Below, in pieces: positions 19,614 to 27,191 of a DNA stretch of 64,000 nucleotides. Source of the stretch: Bradyrhizobium septentrionale. Its GTDB lineage: Bacteria > Pseudomonadota > Alphaproteobacteria > Rhizobiales > Xanthobacteraceae. The stretch spans positions 3,738,501 through 3,802,500 of the forward strand of contig NZ_CP088285.1 of the NCBI RefSeq assembly GCF_011516645.4. The letters are read 5' to 3'. Both the position numbers and the translations under genes were made by a program. Numbering within the stretch: position 1 is the stretch's first letter; each line of letters begins with the position of its first letter. Below the pieces are notes generated by a model, which did not search any database, was not told the DNA's origin, and saw only the letters and a list, made by a program, of their open reading frames with translations.

Positions 19614-20984
19614 ATGGCGCGTGACCAGATCGACATGACGCCGCTGCAGTCGCGCGACGAACTCGTGGCGTGGCTTGAAGCCGGCGTGAAACCCGAATCC
19701 GAATTCCGGATCGGCACCGAGCATGAGAAGACCCCGTTCACGCTCGAGGGCCACCAGCCCGTGCCCTATGAAGGCGCCAAGGGCATCGGCGCGCTGCTCG
19801 AGGGCATGAAGCTCCTGCTCGGCTGGGAGCCGATCATGGAGCGCGGCAACATCATCGGGCTCTATGACGTCACCGGCGGCGGTGCGATTTCGCTCGAGCC
19901 GGGCGGCCAGTTCGAATTGTCGGGCGCGCCGGTCGAGACCGTGCATCAGACGCAGTCGGAGCTGATGGCGCATCTGGCGCAGGTGCGGGAGATCGCGACC
20001 CCGCTCGGCATCGGCTTCCTCGGTCTCGGCATGACGCCGTCCTGGTCGCGGGCGCAGATCCCCGTGATGCCGAAGGGGCGCTACAAGATCATGAGAAACT
20101 ACATGCCGAAGGTCGGCAAATACGGCCTCGACATGATGTTCCGGACCTGCACGGTTCAGACCAATCTCGACTTCTCCTCCGAAGCCGACATGGTGAAGAA
20201 GCTGCGCGTGTCGCTGGCGCTGCAGCCGATCGCGACCGCGCTGTTCGCCAACTCGCCCTTCACCGAGGGCAAGCCCAACGGCTTCTTGTCGTTCCGTTCC
20301 GAGATCTGGCGCGACACCGACAATGCGCGCAGTGGCATGGTGCCGTTCGCATTCGAGGACGGCATGGGCTTCGAGCGCTATGTCGATTACGCGCTCGACG
20401 TTCCCATGTATTTCGTCAAGCGCGACGAGGAATATATCGACGTCGCCGGCTCTTCGTTCCGGGATTTCTTCGCCGGCAAGAATGCCGCCTTCCCCGGCGA
20501 GCGTCCGACCTTGTCGGACTGGGCCAATCACCTCTCGACGATCTTCCCCGAGGTGCGGCTGAAGCGTTATCTCGAAATGCGCGGCGCCGACGGCGTGCCG
20601 TGGGGCCGGCTGCCGGCGCTGCCGGCGTTCTGGGTCGGACTGCTCTACGACAATGACAGCCTCGATGCAGCCTGGGACATCGTCCGGCACTGGACCACGC
20701 CGGAGCGCCAGGCGCTGCGCGATGACGTGCCGCGTTTCGGCTTCAAGTCGCGGATCAAGGACCGCTATCTGTTCGAGATCGCCAAGGAGTGCCTGATCCT
20801 GTCGCATGCCGGATTGCGGCGGCGCGGCCGGATCGATCATCTCGGGCGCGACGAAAGCCGCTTCCTCGAACCGCTCGAGCGCATCATCGAGACCGGCCGC
20901 TCGCCGGCGGAGGAGATGCTGGAGAAGTTCAACGGTCCCTGGAAGGGCTCGGTGGAGCCGGCCTATCAGGAATACGCCTTCTAG
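19614..20984 (+). CDS. gshA: Glutamate-cysteine ligase, plant/alphaproteobacterial type
   Basis: The 456-residue protein belongs to the GCS2 class common to alphaproteobacteria and plants, unlike the enterobacterial enzyme. Recognisable parts are FRIGTEHEKTPFT (substrate and metal site glutamates), YDVTGGGAISLEPGGQFELSGAP, TCTVQTNLDFSSEADM and the late NGPWKGSVEPAYQEYAF end. It joins glutamate and cysteine with ATP, the first step of glutathione synthesis in the cytoplasm. The stop codon abuts the left side of an IS630 element, so downstream transcription is interrupted. A GST and its MarR regulator lie just upstream. Confidence 0.93.
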   Translation: MARDQIDMTPLQSRDELVAWLEAGVKPESEFRIGTEHEKTPFTLEGHQPVPYEGAKGIGALLEGMKLLLGWEPIMERGNIIGLYDVTGGGAISLEPGGQFELSGAPVETVHQTQSELMAHLAQVREIATPLGIGFLGLGMTPSWSRAQIPVMPKGRYKIMRNYMPKVGKYGLDMMFRTCTVQTNLDFSSEADMVKKLRVSLALQPIATALFANSPFTEGKPNGFLSFRSEIWRDTDNARSGMVPFAFEDGMGFERYVDYALDVPMYFVKRDEEYIDVAGSSFRDFFAGKNAAFPGERPTLSDWANHLSTIFPEVRLKRYLEMRGADGVPWGRLPALPAFWVGLLYDNDSLDAAWDIVRHWTTPERQALRDDVPRFGFKSRIKDRYLFEIAKECLILSHAGLRRRGRIDHLGRDESRFLEPLERIIETGRSPAEEMLEKFNGPWKGSVEPAYQEYAF

Positions 20985-21044
20985 AGCGGGATGGGGTTAG
21001 GTTGAATCGATTTGGGATTCCCAAATCGGTGTGTTTCTGATTCA

Positions 21045-21074
21045 CCATGCTGACTGGGTTGGAGGCCAGCATGG
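21045..21074 (+). promoter_or_regulatory. Hairpin presenting the transposase ribosome site
   Basis: CCATGCTG (21045-21052) pairs perfectly with CAGCATGG (21067-21074), which ends directly before the transposase ATG at 21075. The 14-base loop contains the GGAGG ribosome site (21061-21065). The arrangement could tune transposase translation. Confidence 0.5.
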
Positions 21075-21503
21075 ATGGGCAAGCCTTATTCTCTGGATCT
21101 TCGCAAGCGAGTCGTGTCGGCGATCGAGGGCGGGATGTCTCGCAATCAGGCGGCCAAGCAGTTTGGGGTCGCGATCAGCACCGCAATCGGTTGGATGCAG
21201 CGGGTCGAGGAGACCGGCAGCGTTGAGCCTGGCCAGATGGGCGGTCATAAGCCGAGGGCGGTTTCGGGAGACCACGCGGCTTGGCTGTCGCAGCGGATCA
21301 AGGACGGCGATTTCACTATACGGGGGCTCGTTGCCGAGCTTGCTGGACGCGGCCTGAAGGTCGACTATCACTCGGTGTGGGACTTCGTGCACGCCGAGAA
21401 GCTAAGCTTCAAAAAAAAGCGTGGCGGCTGGCGAACGGGATCGACCCGCGGTCGCGCGGCGGCGAGCCCAGTGGACAAAATATCAAGGGCGCGTCGAAGC
21501 TGA
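21075..21503 (+). CDS. IS630-family transposase, N-terminal frame (orfA)
   Basis: The 142-residue frame carries the helix-turn-helix DNA-binding part of an IS630-family transposase (YSLDLRKRVVSAIEGGMSRNQAAKQFGVAISTAIGWMQRV) and a second helical region (GLVAELAGRGLKVDYHSVWDFVHAEKLSFKKK). After the run of eight A residues at 21411-21418 the family resemblance moves to the frame one base downstream, so a +1 (or -2) shift on the A run would fuse both parts. The last 28 or so residues of this frame are out-of-frame readthrough. Confidence 0.8.
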   Translation: MGKPYSLDLRKRVVSAIEGGMSRNQAAKQFGVAISTAIGWMQRVEETGSVEPGQMGGHKPRAVSGDHAAWLSQRIKDGDFTIRGLVAELAGRGLKVDYHSVWDFVHAEKLSFKKKRGGWRTGSTRGRAAASPVDKISRARRS

Positions 21504-22014
21504 GCGGCTCGTCTTCATCGACGAGACATGGACCAGAACCGATATGGCGCCTTTGCGTGGATGGGCACCGCGCGGGCACAGACTTCCTGCCACGGTTCCC
21601 CACGGTCGCTGGAAGACCATGACCTTCCTGGCGGCCTTGCGCCATGACCGGATCGATGCGCCATGGTTCATCGAGGGGCCGATCGATGGCGTGAGCTTTC
21701 GCACCTATGTCGAGAAGGTTCTTCTGCCTGTCCTTCGACCCGGCGATATCGTCGTCTTGGATAACCTCGGTAGCCACAGGAGCAAAGCAGTTCGCCAACT
21801 CATCCGTTCGGTCGGCGCCAAACTCTTCTTCCTGCCCAAATACTCGCCCGACCTGAACCCGATCGAACAGGTCTTTGCCAAGCTCAAGCATCTGCTCCGC
21901 AAAGCTGCCGCGCGAACCGTCGACGCGGTCTGCGCCGCAATCGGCCACGCACTCGACGCCTTCACCCCCGAGGAATGCGCCAATTACCTGAAAAATTCAG
22001 GCTATCGAACTTAA
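21421..22014 (+). CDS. IS630-family transposase, catalytic frame (orfB)
   Basis: This frame holds the DDE nuclease: first Asp in LVFIDETWTRTDM, second in IVVLDNLGSHRSKAV, and Glu in PKYSPDLNPIEQVFAKLK. Exactly 34 residues separate the second Asp and the Glu (DD34E, typical of IS630). The GTG at 21421 lacks its own ribosome site, so expression probably depends on frameshifting from orfA. The catalytic triad is intact, so the element may still be active if the fusion is made. Confidence 0.8.
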   Translation: MAAGERDRPAVARRRAQWTKYQGRVEAERLVFIDETWTRTDMAPLRGWAPRGHRLPATVPHGRWKTMTFLAALRHDRIDAPWFIEGPIDGVSFRTYVEKVLLPVLRPGDIVVLDNLGSHRSKAVRQLIRSVGAKLFFLPKYSPDLNPIEQVFAKLKHLLRKAAARTVDAVCAAIGHALDAFTPEECANYLKNSGYRT

Positions 22015-22173
22015 TGCCATCACGCTTTAATCCCTGGCTAACCCCAATCCGGGCTCGAAACGCGCGCGGACGGCGGTGGTGTCGCACCCGCCGTTCATCA
22101 GCCGTACAGGTTCATGGCGTTCAAATGACGGCCCGCAGGATGCGCGGGGCCGCGCGAATTTGAAAGCAATCTC

Positions 22174-22728
22174 ATGGGGATAGGCCGCCTCTTTAGGGCG
22201 TGTGTGGTGATGTTCGCGGTCTTTATGGCCGCTTTCGTCGCGCGCCCGGCATGGGCGCAGACCAATTTCGACCGTCCCGGCGGCGACTATCTGAACGCGC
22301 CCGTGACGTCGGGCGATCCCGCCGATTGCGCGCTCACCTGCGAGCGCGACCGGCGCTGCCGCGCCTGGAGCTTCAGCTATCCGAGCGACGTCAACAACGG
22401 CGCGGTGTGCTGGCTGAAGAATAGCGTGCCGCCGCGGGTGCAGGACGTCTGCTGCGTGTCCGGAGTGCGCGGCGCGGGCGTGGTCGAGCCGCGCAACGGC
22501 GCCGTCGAAACCTCGATCGACCGCCTCGGCGGCGACTACAAGAATTTTGAATTGAAGAGCAGCGACGGCGACGAGGCCTGCCAGGCCGCCTGTACCGCCG
22601 ACAACAAGTGCCGCGCGTGGACCTACGCCCGGCCCGGCTATGCCGGCCGCGACGCGCATTGCTTCCTGAAAAAAGAGATCAAGCCGCCGCGCCGGAAGGC
22701 GGGCTTCACCTCGGGCGTGGTGCGGTGA
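22174..22728 (+). CDS. Secreted protein with two PAN/Apple domains
   Basis: The 184-residue protein has a signal peptide (residues 1-28, cleavage near AWAQ-TN). Two copies of a PAN/Apple-like module follow: residues 30-98 start NFDRPGGDYLN and contain CALTCERDRRCRAWSF and CWLKN; residues 112-184 start SIDRLGGDYKNF and contain CQAACTADNKCRAWTY and CFLKK. The paired cysteines suggest disulfide-bonded folding outside the cytoplasm. PAN domains bind carbohydrate or protein; no enzymatic motif is present. It lies alone just beyond the IS630 element. Confidence 0.85.
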   Translation: MGIGRLFRACVVMFAVFMAAFVARPAWAQTNFDRPGGDYLNAPVTSGDPADCALTCERDRRCRAWSFSYPSDVNNGAVCWLKNSVPPRVQDVCCVSGVRGAGVVEPRNGAVETSIDRLGGDYKNFELKSSDGDEACQAACTADNKCRAWTYARPGYAGRDAHCFLKKEIKPPRRKAGFTSGVVR

Positions 22729-22747
22729 CGCCCCGTTGTCTCTGCAC

Positions 22748-22868
22748 GTCGTCCCGGCCTTGAGCCGGGACCCATAACCAAAAATGCCGGTGTTTCGCGA
22801 CGCTGGGGCCTCGATCCCGCCTGCAATTTCCTGCGGTGGTTATGGGTCCCTGCTTTCGCAGGGACGAC
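22748..22868. repeat. Mosaic palindromic element (GTCGTCCC...GGGACGAC)
   Basis: The ends GTCGTCCC and GGGACGAC are inverted, and internal GGACCCATAACC (22768-22779) pairs with GGTTATGGGTCC (22838-22849). This belongs to the same family as the element at 60102-60219. No gene is seen from 22729 to 23097; a minus-strand frame in 22872-22950 encodes only a 26-residue stub. Confidence 0.8.
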
Positions 22869-22969
22869 AGGCTAACCCTGAGCCGCCGGCACGGTGATCT
22901 CCGGCCACCGTGCCTTCCACCGCGTAGCGGTGAGGAATTCATCCCGGGTCATGCTTCCATGTCTCTCCC

Positions 22970-23089
22970 CGTCATTGCGAGGAGCCAACGGGTCGCGCGA
23001 ACGCGCGCCCGATGACAGGCTCCGCGACGAAGCAATCCATCGGTCCGTTATGCTGTGACATGGATTGCTTCGCTGCGCTCGCAATGACG
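22970..23089. repeat. Mosaic palindromic element (CGTCATTGCGAG...CTCGCAATGACG)
   Basis: The 12-base ends CGTCATTGCGAG and CTCGCAATGACG are perfectly inverted, with internal GAAGCAATCCAT pairing with ATGGATTGCTTC. This CGTCATTGCGAG family is well known in Bradyrhizobium and Rhodopseudomonas intergenic DNA. Confidence 0.85.
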
Positions 23090-23097
23090 GATGAGCG

Positions 23098-23442
23098 TTA
23101 TGCCACCGTCGCATCGTAATCCCTGACCGCCTGCTTCGACGCCAGCGTCCGCCAGTGCCGGCGCAGCAGCGGTTCGACGGTTGAGCGCCTGGCCTTCGAC
23201 AGGCGGATCAGCACCATCGGGTAGTCGCGGTAATGGTCGGTGAAATAGAACACTTTGGGCTGGCTTTCGACCAGCATGTCGCGTTCATCGGGCGGTACGC
23301 CCGGCATCACCAGGCTGTCGCCGTCTTCCTTCAGCCGCACCAGCATCTTCTTGCGCACCTTCAGCGCCGGCGTGCCGTAGGAAGAGCCGTCCTCGACCTC
23401 CGGCCACGCCAGTGCGATGTGCCTGATGTCGTCGAAGGTCAC
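23098..23442 (-). CDS. MmcQ/YjbR-family protein
   Basis: From the GTG at 23440-23442 the protein has 114 residues, the typical length. It shows the double-wing-like pattern of the family: VTFDDIRHIALAWPEVEDGSSYGTPALKVRKKMLVRL, then VFYFTDHYRDYPMVLIRL and LLRRHWRTLASKQAVRDYDA in sections. The long frame upstream is translated repeat DNA (23481-23608) and is not part of the gene; a GAGAG stretch precedes the GTG. Proteins of this family are called DNA-binding from structure, but no pathway is assigned. Confidence 0.85.
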   Translation of the reverse strand: MTFDDIRHIALAWPEVEDGSSYGTPALKVRKKMLVRLKEDGDSLVMPGVPPDERDMLVESQPKVFYFTDHYRDYPMVLIRLSKARRSTVEPLLRRHWRTLASKQAVRDYDATVA

Positions 23443-23480
23443 GGCTCCGCTCTCTCCCAAGGAAGGTTCTTTATCCCTGA

Positions 23481-23608
23481 CGTCATGCCCGGGCTTGTCC
23501 CGGGCATCCACGTCGTTGGAAACCAGAAGGCAGGAAAGTCGTGGATGGCCGGGACGTAGGCGAGCGGAAGCGACGCCGTCCTTCGGACGGCTGTGCCCGG
23601 CCATGACG
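23481..23608. repeat. Mosaic palindromic element (CGTCATGCCCGG...CCATGACG)
   Basis: CGTCATGCCCGGGCTTGTCC at one end and GTGCCCGGCCATGACG at the other, with internal CATCCACGTC and a matching GTGGATGG stretch, form a mosaic palindrome between the YjbR gene and lepB. The family is common in this genus. Confidence 0.8.
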
Positions 23609-23625
23609 AAAGAGCGAGCGGCGCT

Positions 23626-24396
23626 TCACTGCACCGAGGTGAAGAAGCGCGCGAGGCGGAAGCCGGACAGCCAGGTCCAGACCGGCTGGCTGCGGATGCC
23701 CATGTCCCAGGAGCCGACCACGGCGTCGGCGCGGCCGATCAGATTGTCGATCGGCAACAGGCCAACGCCGCCGTCGCGCACCGGCACGCGGCTGTCGGCG
23801 GAATTGTCCCTGTTGTCGCCGAGCACGAACAGATTGCCCGGTGGCACCGTCACTTCGGCCGTGTTGTCGAGCCGGCCATTGTCGCGGATCTTGAAGATCG
23901 CGTGGCTGACGCCGTTCGGCAGGGTCTCGATATAACGGTAGGCGTCCTCGCCGCCGCCGCGATCGTCTTCGGCAAAGCCGGTGCCGTCGGGCTTCAGCGC
24001 CGCTGGATGATCGTTGATGAAGAGCTGACCCTGCCGCATCTGGATGCGGTCGCCGGGCAGCCCGACCACGCGCTTGACCCAGGCCTGCGAGCGGTCGCCC
24101 GGCCAGCGGAACACGACGACGTCGCCGCGCTTCGGCGTCTCGCCGAACACCCGGCCGGTTTCCGGCAGCGTGATCTGGATCGGCAGCGACGCCGCGCCGT
24201 AGCCGTAGGGAAATTTCGAGGCGACCAGCGCGTCGCCGATCAAGAGCGTCGGCTCCATCGAGCCCGACGGCACATAAAACGGCTCGGCGATCGCGCCCTT
24301 GGCGAGGAACACGACGGCCACGATCGCGGCCAGTTGGACGGCCTGCCCGCGCCAACTGGTCGGCTTGGCCGTCACGACTTCGTTTCCGCTGCTCAC
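23626..24396 (-). CDS. lepB: Signal peptidase I
   Basis: The GTG at 24394-24396 follows GGAGGA and overlaps the last base of the tldD stop, giving 256 residues. An N-terminal membrane helix (QLAAIVAVVFLAKGAIAEPF) is followed by the serine nucleophile Ser46 in VPSGSMEPTLL. The general-base lysine is Lys108 in WVKRVVGLPGD, and the GDNRDNSADSR box comes later. It cleaves signal peptides of exported proteins at the outer face of the inner membrane. It is cotranscribed with tldD. A second lepB copy elsewhere in the genome is likely but not visible here. Confidence 0.93.
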   Translation of the reverse strand: MSSGNEVVTAKPTSWRGQAVQLAAIVAVVFLAKGAIAEPFYVPSGSMEPTLLIGDALVASKFPYGYGAASLPIQITLPETGRVFGETPKRGDVVVFRWPGDRSQAWVKRVVGLPGDRIQMRQGQLFINDHPAALKPDGTGFAEDDRGGGEDAYRYIETLPNGVSHAIFKIRDNGRLDNTAEVTVPPGNLFVLGDNRDNSADSRVPVRDGGVGLLPIDNLIGRADAVVGSWDMGIRSQPVWTWLSGFRLARFFTSVQ

Positions 24397-25826
24397 TAGC
24401 CCGTTCCTCCGACCGTAATCCGTTCCATCCGCAGCGTCGGCTGACCGACGCCGACCGGCACGCCCTGGCCGTTCTTGCCGCAGGTGCCGATTCCCGTATC
24501 CAGCGCAAGATCGTTGCCGATCATGGTGATCCTGTGGAGATCGGTCGGTCCATTGCCGATCAGCATGGCGCCCTTCAGCGGCGCGCCGAGCTTGCCGTTC
24601 TCGATCTTGTAGGCCTCGGTGCACTGGAACACGTATTTGCCCGAGGTGATGTCAACCTGGCCGCCGCCGAAATTGGCGGCATACATGCCGTTCTTCACCG
24701 AGGCCAGGATCTCGGCCGGATCGCGGTCGCCCGACAGCATGTAGGTGTTGGTCATGCGCGGCATCGGCACATGGGCATAGCTCTGCCGCCGTCCGTTGCC
24801 GGTCGGCTTCATGCCCATCAGCCGGGCGTTCTGGCGGTCCTGCATGTAGCCGACCAGAATGCCGTCCTCGATCAGCACGGTGCGGTTGGTCGGCGTGCCC
24901 TCGTCGTCGATTGAGAGCGAGCCGCGGCGTGACGCCATGGTGCCGTCGTCGACCACGGTGACGCCCTTGGCCGCGACCTGCTTGCCCATCAGGCCCGCAA
25001 AGGCCGAGGTCTGCTTGCGGTTGAAATCGCCCTCGAGGCCATGGCCGACGGCTTCATGCAGCATCACGCCGGGCCAGCCGGCGCCGAGCACCACGTCCAT
25101 CTCGCCGGCGGGCGCCGGCACCGATTCGAGATTGACCAGCGCCTCGCGCAGCGCGCCGTCGGCGGCGTCGCGCCAGGCCTTGGTCTCGATGAAGCGGGCA
25201 TAGCCTTCGCGGCCGCCATAGCCCTTGCTGCCGCTCTCCTGCCGGTCGCCCTGGCCGGCGACCACGGAAATGTTGACGCGCACCAGCGGGCGGATGTCGC
25301 GATAGCTCTCGCCATCGGGACGCAGGATTTCGACCACCTGCCAGGTCGCAGTCAGGCTGGCCGAGACCTGCCGCACCCGCGGGTCCTTGTCGCGGACGTA
25401 GGCGTCGATCTCGCCGAGCAGTTTCACCTTGGCCTCGAAGGCCGGCCCGTCCAGCGGGTTGTCGTCGCCATAAAGCTTGATGTTGGTGTGGGCCGGCGCC
25501 GCGGCGAAGTTGCCGGCATAGCCGCCGCGCACCGCCGCCACCGCATCCGCCGCGCGGATCAGGGCCGGGATCGAGACGTCGGAGGAATGCGCATAGCCGA
25601 CCGCATCGTCCTTGACGGCGCGCAGGCCAAAGCCCTGCGAGGTGTCGTAGGTCGCCTGCTTCAGCCGGCCGTTGTCGAACACCAGCGCTTCGGTCTGCCC
25701 GTACTCCAGGAACAACTCGCCGTCGTCGGCGCCTTCAAGCCCGCGCGCCACCTCGCGGCGAACGGCATCGCGGTCCAGATTGGCGCGGTCGAGCAGGGAG
25801 GTGGTAGCAGGATTGGTCATGGTCAC
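24396..25826 (-). CDS. tldD: Metalloprotease TldD
   Basis: The 476-residue protein shows the TldD fold with the zinc motif HExxxH at residues 257-262 (LHEAVGHGLEGDF) and the C-terminal MTNTYMLSGDRDPAEIL and GTCGKNGQGVPVG segments. TldD pairs with TldE (PmbA) to degrade unfolded peptides and to trim leader peptides of modified peptides. TldE is not in this window. The start at 25826 follows a GGAGTGACC ribosome site. The gene is directly followed by lepB with a one-base overlap. Confidence 0.93.
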   Translation of the reverse strand: MTMTNPATTSLLDRANLDRDAVRREVARGLEGADDGELFLEYGQTEALVFDNGRLKQATYDTSQGFGLRAVKDDAVGYAHSSDVSIPALIRAADAVAAVRGGYAGNFAAAPAHTNIKLYGDDNPLDGPAFEAKVKLLGEIDAYVRDKDPRVRQVSASLTATWQVVEILRPDGESYRDIRPLVRVNISVVAGQGDRQESGSKGYGGREGYARFIETKAWRDAADGALREALVNLESVPAPAGEMDVVLGAGWPGVMLHEAVGHGLEGDFNRKQTSAFAGLMGKQVAAKGVTVVDDGTMASRRGSLSIDDEGTPTNRTVLIEDGILVGYMQDRQNARLMGMKPTGNGRRQSYAHVPMPRMTNTYMLSGDRDPAEILASVKNGMYAANFGGGQVDITSGKYVFQCTEAYKIENGKLGAPLKGAMLIGNGPTDLHRITMIGNDLALDTGIGTCGKNGQGVPVGVGQPTLRMERITVGGTG

Positions 25827-26182
25827 TCCGACGCAATGCGATTCCTTGGCGATTCCTCGTCATCCTTGCCTGAAGCGCGGCTGATTGCCAGTGCGGAACC
25901 TGCAGCAGGGATTTCGGGCAAATGAAGCAGAAACGAGCGCAAAACTCATCTCACAACCCGGAAACCTGTGCCGGTCCCGGTTCAGGCCCGGATGGCGACC
26001 GTCAAACATAGGGTTTGGGGTGGCAAATCGCGAGAGCTGAGGCCATGCGATCGATCACGGCAGTCTCCCGCGATCCTCACCTTGTCGTCATCAGGAGCAT
26101 GATCCGGAAAAGTGCGAAGCGGTTTTCCGAAAAGATCATGCTTAAACAAAGAGCTAAAGCACGATGACGGTTCAACCTGAAC
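25827..26182. other. Intergenic stretch upstream of tldD
   Basis: No gene is seen. The part near tldD should hold its promoter. The only structure is the CATGATCCGGAAAA palindromic element at 26095-26142. Confidence 0.6.
26095..26142. repeat. CATGATCCGGAAAA-type palindromic repeat
   Basis: AGCATGATC pairs with GATCATGCT, and CGGAAAA with TTTTCCG, around an AGTGCGAAGC centre. This short palindrome is one of the most frequent intergenic repeats in Bradyrhizobium and related Rhizobiales. Confidence 0.85.
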
Positions 26183-26653
26183 TCATCGCGCTTGAGAGCG
26201 CCGATCCGCCTTGCGCGGCTGGTCTTCCGGCCCGCCATCGCTGGATTGCGGCTTCGGCTGCCCGCCTTTGCCGGCCGCGCCCTGCGCCGAGGTCGGAAAA
26301 CCATGCTCCTGGGCCCAGCGGTACAGTTCGTCGAAAACCGGTTTAAGCGCCCTGGCGGACGGCGTCATCTCGTACTCAACCCGCGGCGGCACCTCGGGAT
26401 AGACCGTGCGCTTGACGAGGCCATTGGCCTCGAGATCGCGGAGCTGGGTGGTCAGCATGTGCTGGGTCACGCCGGGGATCGACTGCCGCAATTCGCCGAA
26501 CCGCCGCTTGCGGTCGACCAATTGCCAGAGGATGTCGCCCTTCCATTTCCCGGCCAGCACCGAAAGCGCCCGATGAAATTGCGCCGACAGGTCGCCGTTG
26601 CACGGTTCGGATGCCGCCGGAGGCGAGGCGGGCTCAATAGTCAGTTTTTTCAT
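26183..26653 (-). CDS. HxlR-family transcriptional regulator, candidate redox sensor
   Basis: The 156-residue protein has an HxlR-type winged helix: SVLAGKWKGDILWQLVDRKRRFGELRQSIPGVTQHMLTTQLRDLEANGLVKRTVYPEVPPRVEYEMT in sections, with the wing at PPRVEYEMT. It keeps one cysteine, Cys18 in SEPCNGDL just before the DNA-binding domain, where redox- and quinone-sensing relatives (YodB, HypR) have theirs. A hydrophilic Gly/Lys/Arg-rich tail of about 35 residues is unusual. It is divergent from a DoxX-DsrE-TlpA cassette, and three direct repeats lie in the spacer. Confidence 0.88.
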   Translation of the reverse strand: MKKLTIEPASPPAASEPCNGDLSAQFHRALSVLAGKWKGDILWQLVDRKRRFGELRQSIPGVTQHMLTTQLRDLEANGLVKRTVYPEVPPRVEYEMTPSARALKPVFDELYRWAQEHGFPTSAQGAAGKGGQPKPQSSDGGPEDQPRKADRRSQAR

Positions 26654-26698
26654 ACTACCTCACAAAAAGCATCCTACTTGTTCTTTTCATCTTACTCC
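26651..26698. promoter_or_regulatory. Three direct repeats CATMYTACYYS upstream of the HxlR gene
   Basis: CATACTACCTC (26651-26661), CATCCTACTTG (26670-26680) and CATCTTACTCC (26688-26698) recur at 19- and 18-base steps. The first copy covers the HxlR start codon. Regular spacing on nearly the same helix face suggests a regulator-binding array, most simply autoregulation by HxlR. Confidence 0.45.
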
Positions 26699-26788
26699 CG
26701 AATTTAGTGCACCGAAAGCCACGGGCCTGCCGCCGAACGGTCAGATGGCCGCGCGGTGGGGTCGATTTGAACATCTCGGGAGCGATCA

Positions 26789-27181
26789 ATGTCAGTTGCT
26801 GTTGCCTCGGCGCCGTCGCGCTGGAAATCCGTCACGCTGTGGGTGGTCCGGGGATTGCTCGCCTTGGCCTTTGCCGCGGCGGGTGGTGCCAAGCTCTATG
26901 GCGTCCCGATGCTGGTCGAGGAATTCCAGCATATCGGGCTCGGCCAGTGGTTCCGCTATCTCACGGGATCGCTGGAGCTGTTCGGCGCCCTCTTGATCCT
27001 GGTGCCGTCGCTCGCAGCCTTCGGCGGCCTGCTGCTCGCCTGCATCATGGTCGGCGCGACCATCACCCATCTGTTCGTGATCGGCGGCTCGCCGGTGCCT
27101 GCGCTGGTGCTGCTGACGTTGAGCGCGATCGTCGCCTACACCAAGCGCAGCCAGTTCGCTTTGTTCGCGATCGCGCCGTGA
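26789..27181 (+). CDS. DoxX-family membrane protein
   Basis: The 130-residue protein has four hydrophobic helices and the DoxX pattern: a first helix ending in FAAAGGAKLYGVPML, then FQHIGLGQWFRYLTGSLELFGALLILVPSLAAFGGLLLACIMVGATITHLF in sections. DoxX proteins are quinone-reactive membrane subunits in some thiosulfate oxidoreductases, and in actinobacteria they form oxidative-stress complexes with superoxide dismutase. It is the first gene of a three-gene cassette opposite HxlR, 10 bases ahead of the next gene. The electron donor here is not known. Confidence 0.88.
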   Translation: MSVAVASAPSRWKSVTLWVVRGLLALAFAAAGGAKLYGVPMLVEEFQHIGLGQWFRYLTGSLELFGALLILVPSLAAFGGLLLACIMVGATITHLFVIGGSPVPALVLLTLSAIVAYTKRSQFALFAIAP

Positions 27182-27191
27182 GGGGGACGCG

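Larger units (their letters stand above)
20988..22050 (+). mobile_element. IS630-family insertion sequence (approximate ends)
   Basis: Two overlapping transposase frames are flanked by short inverted ends: GGGATGGGGTTAG at 20988-21000 and CTAACCCCAATCC at 22038-22050, which share TGGGGTTAG in inverted orientation. Near the left end lies a 21-base palindrome (CGATTTGGGA, T, TCCCAAATCG at 21008-21028). A TA target duplication, usual for this family, could not be placed with confidence, so the boundaries are provisional. Confidence 0.7.

Noticed and set aside
22872..22950. A 26-residue minus-strand frame beginning MTRDEFLTATRWKARW
   Set aside because: Too short, flanked by repeats, and no family recognised; it may be a remnant but cannot be supported.
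23443..23604. Longer start for the YjbR-family gene
   Set aside because: The added 54 residues are translated from the palindromic element at 23481-23608.
22748..23608. A CRISPR-like array
   Set aside because: The repeats are inverted mosaics of different families without regular spacers, so they are not CRISPR.
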